From Pseudoalteromonas sp. EB27 (GTDB taxonomy: Bacteria; Pseudomonadota; Gammaproteobacteria; Enterobacterales; Alteromonadaceae), in the NCBI RefSeq assembly GCF_001974875.1, contig NZ_MTQD01000002.1, forward strand, positions 1 through 64,000: a DNA stretch of 64,000 nt, written 5' to 3'. Positions 9,640 through 18,186 of the stretch are shown in pieces. The notes under the pieces are model-generated. The model searched no databases and had not been told where the DNA came from. It saw only the letters and a program-made list of their open reading frames with translations. A program made the translations under genes and the position numbers. The number at the start of each line of letters is the position of its first letter. The stretch's first letter is position 1.

Positions 9640-10767
9640 ATGAAAATCAGCAGCAATTTCGACAGTGGTAATATCAAAGTTATTGAAGCCACCGATCCTT
9701 TAAATATTCAATTAGAAATTAATAAAGATCACCAGTCTGAATTTTATCAGTGGTTTCACTTTCGTCTTGAAACAACACCTTACCAATTGCATAAGTTAAA
9801 TATTAATGAGCTTGATAAATCAGCTTACCCAGATGGTTGGGAAGGGTATCAAGCTGTTGCATCATATGACCGTCAAACATGGTTTCGCGTACCATCAAGC
9901 TATGAAAATGGCACATTAAGCTTTGAAATTGAACCAGAGTGCGGCAGTGTTTATTTTGCTTACTTTGCACCATACAGTTACGACCGCCATTTAGATTTAT
10001 TGTCTTGGGCACAAAGCCAAGGTGCTTGCCAATTAATAACGCTTGGTGAAACACTCGATGGCCGCGATATGAGTGTGCTTAAAATTGGTGAGCCAAGTGA
10101 AGATAAGAAAAACATCTGGATCACAGCACGTCAACATCCAGGTGAAACAATGGCAGAGTGGTATGTTGAAGGTCTACTGCACAAACTTCTTGATGACGAG
10201 GATCCACATGCAGCTGCGCTTCTATCAAAAGCAGTGTTTTACGTTGTGCCAAATATGAATCCAGATGGCAGCGCACGCGGACATCTTCGTACTAATGCTA
10301 AAGGCGTTAACTTAAACCGTGAATGGCAAACACCAAGTATGGAAAATAGCCCTGAGGTTTACTTAGTGCTTAATAAAATGCGCGAAGCTGGCTTAGATAT
10401 GCACTTAGACATACACGGTGATGAAGCTATACCTTATAACTTTGTGGCAGGCAGTGAAGGTATTCCAAGTTACGATGCTCGTCTTAAAGGCCTTGAAGAT
10501 AGCTTTAAAGCTGCGCTTTTGACTATTACTCCAGAGTTTCAAGATGAGCATGGCTATCCAAAAGATGAGCCAGGTCAAGCTAACCTTACGGTAGGTTCAT
10601 CAGCTACTGCTGAAGAATTCAAAGCATTAACGTACACAATTGAAATGCCATTTAAAGACAACAACGATTTACCTGATCCAGACTATGGCTGGTCAGACCG
10701 TCGTTCTTATCAATTTGGTCAAGATACATTAGCGGCTATTGTTAATGTTGTTGATGATTTAAGATAA
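9640..10767 (+). CDS. M14-type cytosolic carboxypeptidase
   Basis: 375 aa zinc peptidase of family M14 resembling the bacterial cytosolic carboxypeptidases (relatives of the eukaryotic tubulin deglutamylases). An N-terminal beta-sandwich domain (residues ~1-125) precedes the catalytic domain. Zinc ligands are H166 and E169 in RQHPGE, with a later histidine in HLDIHGDE (H255/H259). The NPDG and NLNRE segments bind the substrate carboxylate. No signal peptide is present, so it acts in the cytoplasm. The substrate is unknown. The gene is single with a strong terminator. Confidence 0.88.
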   Translation: MKISSNFDSGNIKVIEATDPLNIQLEINKDHQSEFYQWFHFRLETTPYQLHKLNINELDKSAYPDGWEGYQAVASYDRQTWFRVPSSYENGTLSFEIEPECGSVYFAYFAPYSYDRHLDLLSWAQSQGACQLITLGETLDGRDMSVLKIGEPSEDKKNIWITARQHPGETMAEWYVEGLLHKLLDDEDPHAAALLSKAVFYVVPNMNPDGSARGHLRTNAKGVNLNREWQTPSMENSPEVYLVLNKMREAGLDMHLDIHGDEAIPYNFVAGSEGIPSYDARLKGLEDSFKAALLTITPEFQDEHGYPKDEPGQANLTVGSSATAEEFKALTYTIEMPFKDNNDLPDPDYGWSDRRSYQFGQDTLAAIVNVVDDLR

Positions 10768-10778
10768 AACGCTTATCT

Positions 10779-10810
10779 AAAAGGGTATCAATAGTTTTGA
10801 TACCCTTTTT
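10779..10810 (+). terminator. Terminator of the M14 carboxypeptidase gene
   Basis: Stem AAAGGGTATCAA / TTGATACCCTTT followed by a T-run. The next 337 bp to the symporter gene is AT-rich; I see no riboswitch or ORF there, only a probable promoter region. Confidence 0.93.
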
Positions 10811-11147
10811 GCTTTTAATAAAACCCTTTGTATAAAAAAATAATAATCATATAGCAGCTTTATTCTTAAAACGTTTTCAACGCTTCTTCGCTGCGTATCA
10901 TCACCGTATCGGTACAAATCAATCTACTTTCAATTAAATACTACAGATATAGTGCCTTGCAACAGATGTGTAATTAGATATTTTGAAAATTAAGTGTTAA
11001 CAACCTTGGGGTACTTAAGTTAATATTAATTAAATAATGAGTCGGGGCGGAAGAGGTGAAATCTTATTTCGTAAAGCTTATGTAGCGTAGTAGCTAAAAC
11101 AGAGTCTCGTAATTAAAAAATAATAAATATAACTATAGAGGATATCC

Positions 11148-12650
11148 ATGGAAGCTTTTGTAAGCGCTGTTAATGATGTTGTTTGGAGTAATGCACTCAT
11201 CTATTTATGCCTAGGCGCAGGCTTGTTTTATTCAGTACTAACTAGATTTGCTCAAGTTAGACATTTTAAAGAAATGTGTAAGTTATTATTTAGTCCTAAC
11301 ACGTCTGATAAAGGTATTTCATCTTTTCAAGCCCTTGCAGTATCGTTGTCTGGACGCGTAGGCGTTGGTAATATCGCAGGTGTGGCAGCAGCTATCGGTT
11401 TTGGTGGGCCAGGTGCTATTTTTTGGATGTGGGTTGTTGCTTTTCTAGGTGCAAGTACTGCTTACGCAGAATCTACTTTAGGCCAAATTTATAAAACAGA
11501 AGAAGACGGGCAATATCGTGGTGGCCCAGCCTATTATTTTGACCGTTGTTTAGGACAAAAATGGTTGGCTGTTTTATTTGCTGTTTCGGCAATTATTGCA
11601 TGTGGTGTTTTTCTGCCTGGTGTACAAGCGAATGCGGTAGGTAATGCGTTTACCCAAGTATTTGGCGATGGCAATATGGTCTCGACTAGTTTTGGTGATG
11701 TAGGTAGCTTTAAGTTAGTCGCTTTGGCAATAATCCTTATTGTTTTAGCGTTTATTATTTTTGGCGGTATAAAACGTATTGCGAACTTTACGCAAATAGT
11801 AGTGCCATTTATGGCGCTTGGTTACATAGTACTGGCATTAATCGTGGTATTTTTAAATTTAGATAAAGTAGGCGATATATTCTATTTAATTATTAGTGAT
11901 GCATTTACTGCGCAGGCCGGTTTTGGTGCTGCTATTGGTTGGGGCGTTAAGCGTGGTATATATTCTAATGAAGCAGGGCAAGGTAGTGGGCCTCATGCAG
12001 CAGCAGCAGCAGAGGTTGATCACCCTGCTCAACAGGGTTTAGTGCAAGCTTTCTCTGTTTATGTTGATACCATTTTTGTATGTACTGCAACAGCACTCAT
12101 GATTTTAATAACGCAGCAATACAATGTTGTGGGTGAGTTACCAGCAGGGCAGTTCATTGTACAAAATGTTGATGCAGCGACTGAGGTCGGTTCAGCAGCC
12201 TTTACTCAAATGGCTTTATTTAGTGTATTTGGCAGCTTTGGACAAGCATTTGTCGGTATTGCATTATTCTTCTTTGCCTTTACCACAATACTCGCTTATT
12301 ACTTTATTGCAGAAACTAATATTGCTTACTTAAATCGTTATTTTAAAGGCAATATCCCACTTGTCCTCGTGAAGTTCGTGATTATGTTTATGGTTGCATA
12401 CGGTATGGTTAATAATTCAGGTTATATCTGGACTATTGGAGATATTGGCGTTGGTTTAATGGCCTGGATTAACATATTGGGTATCTTAGCTATTTTCTTT
12501 GTAGCTAAGCCTGCTTTACTATGTTTGAGCGATTACGAAGATCAGAAGAAAAAAGGTGGAAAAATCACATTTGACCCTGTCAAACTAGGTATTAAAAATG
12601 CCACTTTCTGGGAAAAACGTTTAGGGAAACAGTCAAAAGACACTGAGTAA
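11148..12650 (+). CDS. Alanine/glycine:cation (Na+) symporter, AGCS family
   Basis: 500 aa polytopic inner-membrane protein with about 10-11 hydrophobic segments. The family signature is present at residues ~65-110: SLSGRVGVGNIAGVAAAI, then GGPGAIFWMW and ASTAYAESTLGQIYK. It imports alanine or glycine with Na+. The start ATG has the ribosome-binding site GAGGATATCC. It is preceded by a 337-bp intergenic region and followed, after ~90 bp, by a terminator. Confidence 0.92.
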   Translation: MEAFVSAVNDVVWSNALIYLCLGAGLFYSVLTRFAQVRHFKEMCKLLFSPNTSDKGISSFQALAVSLSGRVGVGNIAGVAAAIGFGGPGAIFWMWVVAFLGASTAYAESTLGQIYKTEEDGQYRGGPAYYFDRCLGQKWLAVLFAVSAIIACGVFLPGVQANAVGNAFTQVFGDGNMVSTSFGDVGSFKLVALAIILIVLAFIIFGGIKRIANFTQIVVPFMALGYIVLALIVVFLNLDKVGDIFYLIISDAFTAQAGFGAAIGWGVKRGIYSNEAGQGSGPHAAAAAEVDHPAQQGLVQAFSVYVDTIFVCTATALMILITQQYNVVGELPAGQFIVQNVDAATEVGSAAFTQMALFSVFGSFGQAFVGIALFFFAFTTILAYYFIAETNIAYLNRYFKGNIPLVLVKFVIMFMVAYGMVNNSGYIWTIGDIGVGLMAWINILGILAIFFVAKPALLCLSDYEDQKKKGGKITFDPVKLGIKNATFWEKRLGKQSKDTE

Positions 12651-12743
12651 CTAAACTTAATGAGTAACTTGTTAGATTATCGTCTCTAAATCAGTTATTG
12701 GTTTGAATTCAAAAAAGACAACGAGAAATAAAACAAGTACAAT

Positions 12744-12768
12744 AAAGGCGCCGAAAGGCGCTTTTTTT
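12744..12768 (+). terminator. Terminator after the symporter gene
   Basis: Stem AAGGCGCC / GGCGCTTT (core GGCGCC GAAA GGCGC) followed by seven Ts. It lies upstream of the zinc-ribbon gene and rules out the TTG at 12703 as that gene's start. Confidence 0.88.
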
Positions 12769-12789
12769 ATGCGTAGTATGGAGAGAAGT

Positions 12790-13116
12790 ATGGCGATCAT
12801 TCGTTGCCCAAAATGTGCAAAATCAATTTCAGATAAACATAAGCAATGTCCGCATTGCGAAAGCAATATTGCAGAGCTAAACGACGAGCAAGTTTTACAA
12901 CTTCAGCGCGAACAGCGAATTAAAAAAAAGCAGATGTTTATAAATCACTCCTTTTTAGCGCTTATCTTATTTTTAGGTGGTTTTTTCTGTTTGTACTTTT
13001 TACAACCGCAAGAAAAAACGCTTCAGTGGTATGCTTATACTGCGGCAATTGGCGTAGGGTGTATTTGGTATCTTATTAACCGTATTGTTTTAGTGACTCT
13101 AAAAAAGAAAAAATGA
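12790..13116 (+). CDS. Small zinc-ribbon membrane protein
   Basis: 108 aa from the ATG at 12790, which has a good site GGAGAG six bases upstream. An in-frame extension back to TTG 12703 would run through the terminator at 12744-12768 and is rejected. The N-terminus has a zinc ribbon with two CxxC knuckles (CPKC, CPHC), then a charged helix and two transmembrane segments (ILFLGGFFCLYFL and a second around WYLINRIVLV). The function is unknown. It is followed after 1 bp by the YeaC gene, so they are cotranscribed. Confidence 0.8.
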   Translation: MAIIRCPKCAKSISDKHKQCPHCESNIAELNDEQVLQLQREQRIKKKQMFINHSFLALILFLGGFFCLYFLQPQEKTLQWYAYTAAIGVGCIWYLINRIVLVTLKKKK

Positions 13117-13117
13117 C

Positions 13118-13399
13118 ATGAATATCGACAATCTTGTACAAAATATTACTCCCGAATTATTCGAACGCTTGCAATACGGTGCGTCTACTGGCAAATGGCC
13201 AGACGGAACTGTTTTATCAGACGAGCAAAAGCAACAAACAGTGCAGTTGGTTATGTTGTATCAAGCAAAAGTGGCTCAATCAAACGAGCAATTTACGATT
13301 GGTGCTAATGGTGAAATGATCCAAAAGACAAAAGCTCAACTACAAAAAGAATTTAAATCAGACAACGAAATAGCTAGGTTTAGTGAACATGATCTTTAA
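13118..13399 (+). CDS. YeaC-like protein (DUF1315)
   Basis: 93 aa soluble protein. The conserved core GKWPDGTVLSDEQKQQTVQLVMLYQA is the DUF1315 hallmark shared with E. coli YeaC. No catalytic motif is seen and the role is unknown. It starts 1 bp after the zinc-ribbon gene and its end overlaps the DUF349 gene by 17 bp, indicating a three-gene translationally coupled operon. Confidence 0.88.
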   Translation: MNIDNLVQNITPELFERLQYGASTGKWPDGTVLSDEQKQQTVQLVMLYQAKVAQSNEQFTIGANGEMIQKTKAQLQKEFKSDNEIARFSEHDL

Positions 13400-16070
13400 G
13401 CACCTTTTTACACCGAAATGGAAACACCCTAAGCAACAAGTACGTCTTGATGCTATCGAAAAATTAGATATTGAACGTGATGCAACCATATTAAACACGT
13501 TAGCACTTGAAGATAGCTCAGCTGAAATACGCCGTAAAGCGTTGCAAAAAGTAAACGATTTACCACTTTGGTGGAAAGCGTATAAACAAGATCAAGCATT
13601 AAAAGATATTGCAGAACTACAAATATCTAATGCTGTTTTAAATAGCGAAAGTGCACTAACACCGCAAATTAAAAGTGAATACATAGAGCGTTTTGCACCC
13701 GTTAAAACACTCGAAAAGTTAGCATTTGCAGAGAAAGAACTGCAAGTACGCGTTAAGTTGTTGAAACGTTTAGCAAATCCAAAACTAGTAGAAAAAGCAT
13801 TTAAAGAAGGTAGCGAAGAGCTACAAGCTCAATTAGTTGAACTTGTTATTACGCATCAATTAATTAAGCCATTATTAAAGCATGCAAAGGGCAATGCAAA
13901 AGCAGCAATGGAAGCGCATATTGAAAATGAGCGTTTAGCAATTGAAATGCCACTGCAGGTTGAAAGTGCAACACGTGTTATTTTAGCTAAGTTAAATGCC
14001 TTACGCGAAAAAACAGATTTTGGTGTTGTAAATCCACAAGCCGGCGAATTAATGGTCCAGTGGCAAGCACTTGAGCTAAAATGGCTGAGTGATGAACGCG
14101 TTAAGCTTCTTGACGAAAAATATATTTCAATCACAACTAAGTTAGATGCACACATTGAACAGCTAAAAGCGGTACATGATAAAGAGCAGCAGAAATTAGC
14201 GCTACAGCAGCGTCAATTGCTAGCACTTGCAACGCTTGAAGCTTTAACTGAAGAAATTGAAAACGCCTTACAGCTAGGCCTTGAAACACCAGAGCAAATT
14301 CAACAAGATTGGCTTGATGCAAAAGTAGCGCAAGCTAAGCAAGCTATTAGCGAAACAGAATTAGCTAATAATGCACAATCTAAACTGGCTGTAAGCAAGT
14401 TAGAAAAACTATTTACTCAAGTTGCTAAGTTACCTGAGCTAACAATTGCTATTAAAGAGTACAAACTCGCTTTTGCAGCATTATGCGAAATTAAGCCAGC
14501 AGAAGATTTAGCACAATACGATGCAATTCTAACTGAATTTAATAATGGTTTTAAAGCAGCGCGTAGTCATTTAAATATTTTAGATGGTGCATTGCAAAGT
14601 ACCTTTAAAACGCAGTTAAATGCGCATAAAAAGCAATTTTTAGCACCAATGAGTGAGCTAGTTAAGCCACTTGAAAAAAACCAAAGCCAAGCAAAACGCA
14701 AAGCTCGTGATGTTAAACGCCTGATTGAGGAAGGCCGTTTTAATGTTGCCTTTGGCGTGTTTAAAGGGTTTGAAGAGTTATTTAATACACTCACTGAGCA
14801 ATATCAACAGCCGCTTGTAAATATAAAAGCGGAACTTGAAGCGCAACTTGCAGATGCAAAAGATTGGCAAAAATACGCAGCAGCACCAAAGCGTAAAGCT
14901 TTATTAGAAGAAGTAAGTGCATTAGTAAGTGAAGAGTGTACTGACCCACAACAACGCGCAGAGCAAGTAAAAGTGCTACGCAAGCGTTGGAATGAGTTAG
15001 GTCGTTTAGATACAGATGAAGAAAAGCAACAAGGCGTACAGTTTGATGAAAAAATCGAGCTGTTATTTGCACCTTGTCGTAGTTACTTTGCAGAGCAAGA
15101 AGTACAACGCGAGGCCTCAAAAGCACAACGCGAGAGTATTATTAGCGACATGCACGCGCTTCATTTTCAACCTACGGCTAAGGATGACTTTGATTGGAAG
15201 CAATATGAAAGCCAATACAACCGTTTAAACAAAGCGTGGCGCAGTGTGGGTAAAGTTGACCCTAAAACATACCGTACACTAAACGATCGTTATAAAAGCG
15301 AGCAACAACAAGTACTGGCTTTATTAAACGCATTTCATAAAAGTAATGCTGCACTTAAAAATGAGTTAGTAGAAAAAGCGCAGCAATTATCACAAAGCGA
15401 TGATTTAGCCGCTGCATGCCAAGAGTTGAAGCAAATGCAGCAGCAATGGCAAACAATTGGTTTTGCAGGTTTAAAAGCTGAAAATGCGTTATGGCAAAAA
15501 TTTCGTCAATTTAACGATGAAACATTTACTAAACGTAGTAGTGAATTTGAGCAGCAAAAACTTGAGCAAAACGAGTCAGATAAGCAAGCAGTTGCAGAAC
15601 TCGCTGAGCTTGAAGCAGCACTTAGTGACGTAAATCAAAGAGCACAGTTGCACGACCTAGAAACAAAAGTGAAAGGGTACACGCAATTTAGATCGTTAGC
15701 GCCAAAGGTTAGTAAGTTGCTAGCAGCTATTGACGATAAACTTGCATTGCTTACAAGCAAATCAGAGCAAGCTAATCGAGATGCGTTAATTACAGCACTT
15801 GAAAACAATGAAGCGTTACCAAGTCAGTACCAAGCACCGCTTAAAACAGCATTAAATACAGATCAACTTATTACGCGCATGGAAATACTAGCGAACGTAA
15901 GTTCAACTGATAAGTCACTTAGAATGGCAGAACAAGTAGCCATGTTAGATGACAAACATCGTGGCGAACATGCTGATTTAAACTATTATTTAAAACAGTT
16001 ATTAGCGCTCAGTGCTGGTTCAGTTGAACCTGACACACTAACGCGACTTAAAGCGACACTTGCAGCTTAA
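13383..16070 (+). CDS. DUF349 domain-containing protein
   Basis: 895 aa, almost wholly alpha-helical and rich in Gln, Lys, Glu and Ala. The first ~150 residues look like HEAT-type helical repeats. The middle and C-terminal parts contain DUF349 repeats, seen by recurrent W-pairs such as LRKRWNELGRLD, LNKAWRSVGKVD and MQQQWQTIGFAG. The function is not established. GTG at 13383 or ATG at 13389 could be the start; either overlaps the upstream YeaC gene. It is the last gene of the operon, with a terminator at 16105-16132. Confidence 0.85.
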   Translation: MNMIFKHLFTPKWKHPKQQVRLDAIEKLDIERDATILNTLALEDSSAEIRRKALQKVNDLPLWWKAYKQDQALKDIAELQISNAVLNSESALTPQIKSEYIERFAPVKTLEKLAFAEKELQVRVKLLKRLANPKLVEKAFKEGSEELQAQLVELVITHQLIKPLLKHAKGNAKAAMEAHIENERLAIEMPLQVESATRVILAKLNALREKTDFGVVNPQAGELMVQWQALELKWLSDERVKLLDEKYISITTKLDAHIEQLKAVHDKEQQKLALQQRQLLALATLEALTEEIENALQLGLETPEQIQQDWLDAKVAQAKQAISETELANNAQSKLAVSKLEKLFTQVAKLPELTIAIKEYKLAFAALCEIKPAEDLAQYDAILTEFNNGFKAARSHLNILDGALQSTFKTQLNAHKKQFLAPMSELVKPLEKNQSQAKRKARDVKRLIEEGRFNVAFGVFKGFEELFNTLTEQYQQPLVNIKAELEAQLADAKDWQKYAAAPKRKALLEEVSALVSEECTDPQQRAEQVKVLRKRWNELGRLDTDEEKQQGVQFDEKIELLFAPCRSYFAEQEVQREASKAQRESIISDMHALHFQPTAKDDFDWKQYESQYNRLNKAWRSVGKVDPKTYRTLNDRYKSEQQQVLALLNAFHKSNAALKNELVEKAQQLSQSDDLAAACQELKQMQQQWQTIGFAGLKAENALWQKFRQFNDETFTKRSSEFEQQKLEQNESDKQAVAELAELEAALSDVNQRAQLHDLETKVKGYTQFRSLAPKVSKLLAAIDDKLALLTSKSEQANRDALITALENNEALPSQYQAPLKTALNTDQLITRMEILANVSSTDKSLRMAEQVAMLDDKHRGEHADLNYYLKQLLALSAGSVEPDTLTRLKATLAA

Positions 16071-16104
16071 TAAAACCAGCGTAATATATGCTGGTTACTA
16101 TTTT

Positions 16105-16132
16105 AATAAGCCGCTTTAATAGCGGCTTTTTT
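16105..16132 (+). terminator. Terminator of the DUF349 operon
   Basis: Stem AAGCCGCT / AGCGGCTT with a TTAAT loop and a T-run, 35 bp after the DUF349 stop. Confidence 0.9.
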
Positions 16133-16165
16133 ATGTACCACTAATTTATAAACAAAAGGGTTCTC

Positions 16166-16720
16166 ATGAGAATTTTAGTTATTATTGCAGCGTTATTTTT
16201 AACAGCCTGTAATACCACGCAAGGCATATCAGTATATTCATTTACTAACTCTGAGGTTGAGTCTGTACTGGGTAAGCAATTACCAAAGTTAAGTGAAAAA
16301 GTAAGCTTAATGGGTTTACCGGTTCAGTTTGATGTAAACGATTTAAGTGTAAATATTGGACCTGATAGCCGCGATGTTGTTGTGCTTGGTGCCGATTCGA
16401 GCGCTGAAATTAATGCATTCGCACTTAAATACCCTGTGCGTTTAAAGCTGCAAATTGAAGGTAGCCCATTTTACGACAGTGAGAAAAAAGCAGTGTTTTT
16501 ACGTAATATTAAATTACTTGATTCGAGTGTAGATGCCGGTGGTTTTAAAGGTAATTTAGGTGCGCTTGATAGCCAAGCAATGGATGTTATTAATGCTTTT
16601 TTAGCGGTTAACCCTGTTTATACTCTAAATATGGATGACCCTAAAATGATGCTACTTAGTAAGCTTCCACTTGATATGAAAGTGGTTGAAGGTGCAATTA
16701 AGCTAGTACCTCGTCTATAA
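16166..16720 (+). CDS. YceB-like lipoprotein (DUF1439)
   Basis: 184 aa. Signal peptide MRILVIIAALFLTAC with lipobox LTAC (Cys15) makes it a lipoprotein. The remaining sequence fits DUF1439/YceB, predicted to form a tubular lipid-binding-type fold in the periplasm; the role is unknown. A good ribosome-binding site (AAAGGG) precedes the ATG. It is alone, between a terminator and a strong hairpin before the ABC1 kinase gene. Confidence 0.85.
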   Translation: MRILVIIAALFLTACNTTQGISVYSFTNSEVESVLGKQLPKLSEKVSLMGLPVQFDVNDLSVNIGPDSRDVVVLGADSSAEINAFALKYPVRLKLQIEGSPFYDSEKKAVFLRNIKLLDSSVDAGGFKGNLGALDSQAMDVINAFLAVNPVYTLNMDDPKMMLLSKLPLDMKVVEGAIKLVPRL

Positions 16721-16750
16721 GTAGATCTACCTACTTATAATATACGTATC

Positions 16751-16783
16751 AATTAGCCTGACTTTCAGGCTAATTAGGTTTTA
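16751..16783 (+). terminator. Hairpin between YceB-like gene and ABC1 kinase gene
   Basis: Perfect 11-bp stem AATTAGCCTGA / TCAGGCTAATT with a CTT loop at 16751-16775, then AGGTTTTAAT. The T-tract is short, so it may be a terminator or a leader hairpin. It ends 13 bp before the ATG at 16789. Confidence 0.65.
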
Positions 16784-16788
16784 ATATT

Positions 16789-18093
16789 ATGGCGGCTCCT
16801 CGTACTGTTCCCACTTCTAGGCTTTCTCGCTTTGCAAAATTAGGCTCACTTGCCACAGGTGTTGCTTCCAACATGTTAGTTGATGGCGCTAAGAGCGCGC
16901 TAACAGGTAAAGGTTGGGACAATAAAAGCTTACTGCTACAACCTAAAAACATTGAAAAACTAGCTATACAGCTATCTCATTTACGTGGCGCTGCAATGAA
17001 GCTCGGGCAATTACTTTCAATGGATACCGGTGATTTACTTAGTCCTGAATTGGCTCAGTTACTTGCTTTACTACGCTCAGATGCGAATCCAATGCCTCAT
17101 AAGCAGCTTGTTGAAGTGTTAAAAGAGCAATGGGGGGATGAGTGGCTAGCGCGTTTTTCTCATATTGAATTAAGACCTTTTGCAGCGGCTTCTATAGGGC
17201 AAGTTCATTTAGCTTATAAAGAAAATGGCGATCAGCTTGCTGTTAAAATTCAATACCCTAGTATTGAAAAAAGTGTAGTAAGTGATGTAGATAACGTTAT
17301 TTCTTTATTAACGATTTCTCGATTATTGCCAAAAGATCTTAATATTAAACCACTTATTAGTGAGGCTAAAGCACAGTTATTAGCCGAGGCTGATTATAAG
17401 CGGGAGGCTCAGTACTTAATACGTTATAAAAATGCATTAGCAACTAATCCCCATTTTAAAGTACCCAACGTATATCCAGAGCACAGCACACAACAAGTAC
17501 TTACCATGGAATATATAAAAGCAGAGCCCATTGAGAGCATTACAGAGCTACCTGATAGTCAAAAAAGCTTTGTTGCAGCACAACTAATCGATTTGTTTTT
17601 TAAAGAAATGTTTGAATTTAAATTAATTCAAACCGACCCTAACTTTGCCAACTTTCATTATCAGCTTGATACACAAAAAATTGTTTTATTTGATTTTGGC
17701 GCAACGCGAGAAATATCAACAGAGCTTAGCTTAGCGTATTTAGCTTTATTTAAAGCGGGTAGTGAAAACAACAGAGAAGGTGTACTTAAAGCGGCTTCAC
17801 ATATTGGTTATTTTAAAAATGACTTAGTTGATGAGTATAAAAACAACGTCATTGATTTATTCTTAATGGCGTGCGAGCCACTAAGAGCAGAAGGGGAATT
17901 TGATTTTAAAAACAGCGAACTGGCGCTCAAAATTAAAAATGCAGGGCTTGCCCTTAGTTCGCAATCTCAGCAATGGCACACACCGCCCGTTGATGCCCTA
18001 TTTATTCACCGAAAACTTGCAGGGCTTTATTTAATAGCCGCAAGGCTAGGTGCAAAAATAGATGTGAAAACGCTATTTCAGCACTATTTATAG
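16789..18093 (+). CDS. ABC1/UbiB-family atypical kinase
   Basis: 434 aa. The family's KxGQ motif is present as LRGAAMKLGQLLSMD (residues ~62-76), with the A-rich loop AAASIGQVHLA replacing a typical glycine-rich loop, an invariant lysine (VKIQYP), and catalytic/metal segments QTDPNFANFHY and LFDFGATRE. UbiB-type proteins support ubiquinone or lipid homeostasis. Length and start differ from UbiB proper (~540 aa with C-terminal membrane helices), and it is not in a ubi operon, so it is a UbiB/AarF-like paralogue of unknown substrate. Confidence 0.87.
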   Translation: MAAPRTVPTSRLSRFAKLGSLATGVASNMLVDGAKSALTGKGWDNKSLLLQPKNIEKLAIQLSHLRGAAMKLGQLLSMDTGDLLSPELAQLLALLRSDANPMPHKQLVEVLKEQWGDEWLARFSHIELRPFAAASIGQVHLAYKENGDQLAVKIQYPSIEKSVVSDVDNVISLLTISRLLPKDLNIKPLISEAKAQLLAEADYKREAQYLIRYKNALATNPHFKVPNVYPEHSTQQVLTMEYIKAEPIESITELPDSQKSFVAAQLIDLFFKEMFEFKLIQTDPNFANFHYQLDTQKIVLFDFGATREISTELSLAYLALFKAGSENNREGVLKAASHIGYFKNDLVDEYKNNVIDLFLMACEPLRAEGEFDFKNSELALKIKNAGLALSSQSQQWHTPPVDALFIHRKLAGLYLIAARLGAKIDVKTLFQHYL

Positions 18094-18160
18094 CGTTTTA
18101 ATGGGCACGTGAGTGCATTTTAAGTAATGAGTGCACTTAGTGTGTAAAATTGTCATAATG

Positions 18161-18178
18161 CTCGCGATATTTCGCGAG
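18161..18178. promoter_or_regulatory. Palindromic operator O1 before the sigma-54 activator gene
   Basis: CTCGCGATATTTCGCGAG: 7-bp arms around TATT, or two TCGCGA hexamers 10 bp apart. It ends 8 bp before the activator's ATG and lies just after a CATAAT -10-like box (18154-18159). Matching sites occur upstream of ccoG. It probably mediates autoregulation. Confidence 0.65.
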
Positions 18179-18186
18179 GCGCATTT

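Noticed and set aside
10811-11147. Glycine or alanine riboswitch before the AGCS symporter
   Set aside because: I could not find the conserved paired elements of a glycine aptamer; only AT-rich DNA and a normal ribosome-binding site are seen.
12703-12789. Extended N-terminus of the zinc-ribbon protein
   Set aside because: This in-frame stretch translates through a strong terminator (12744-12768), and a better start with a ribosome-binding site exists at 12790.
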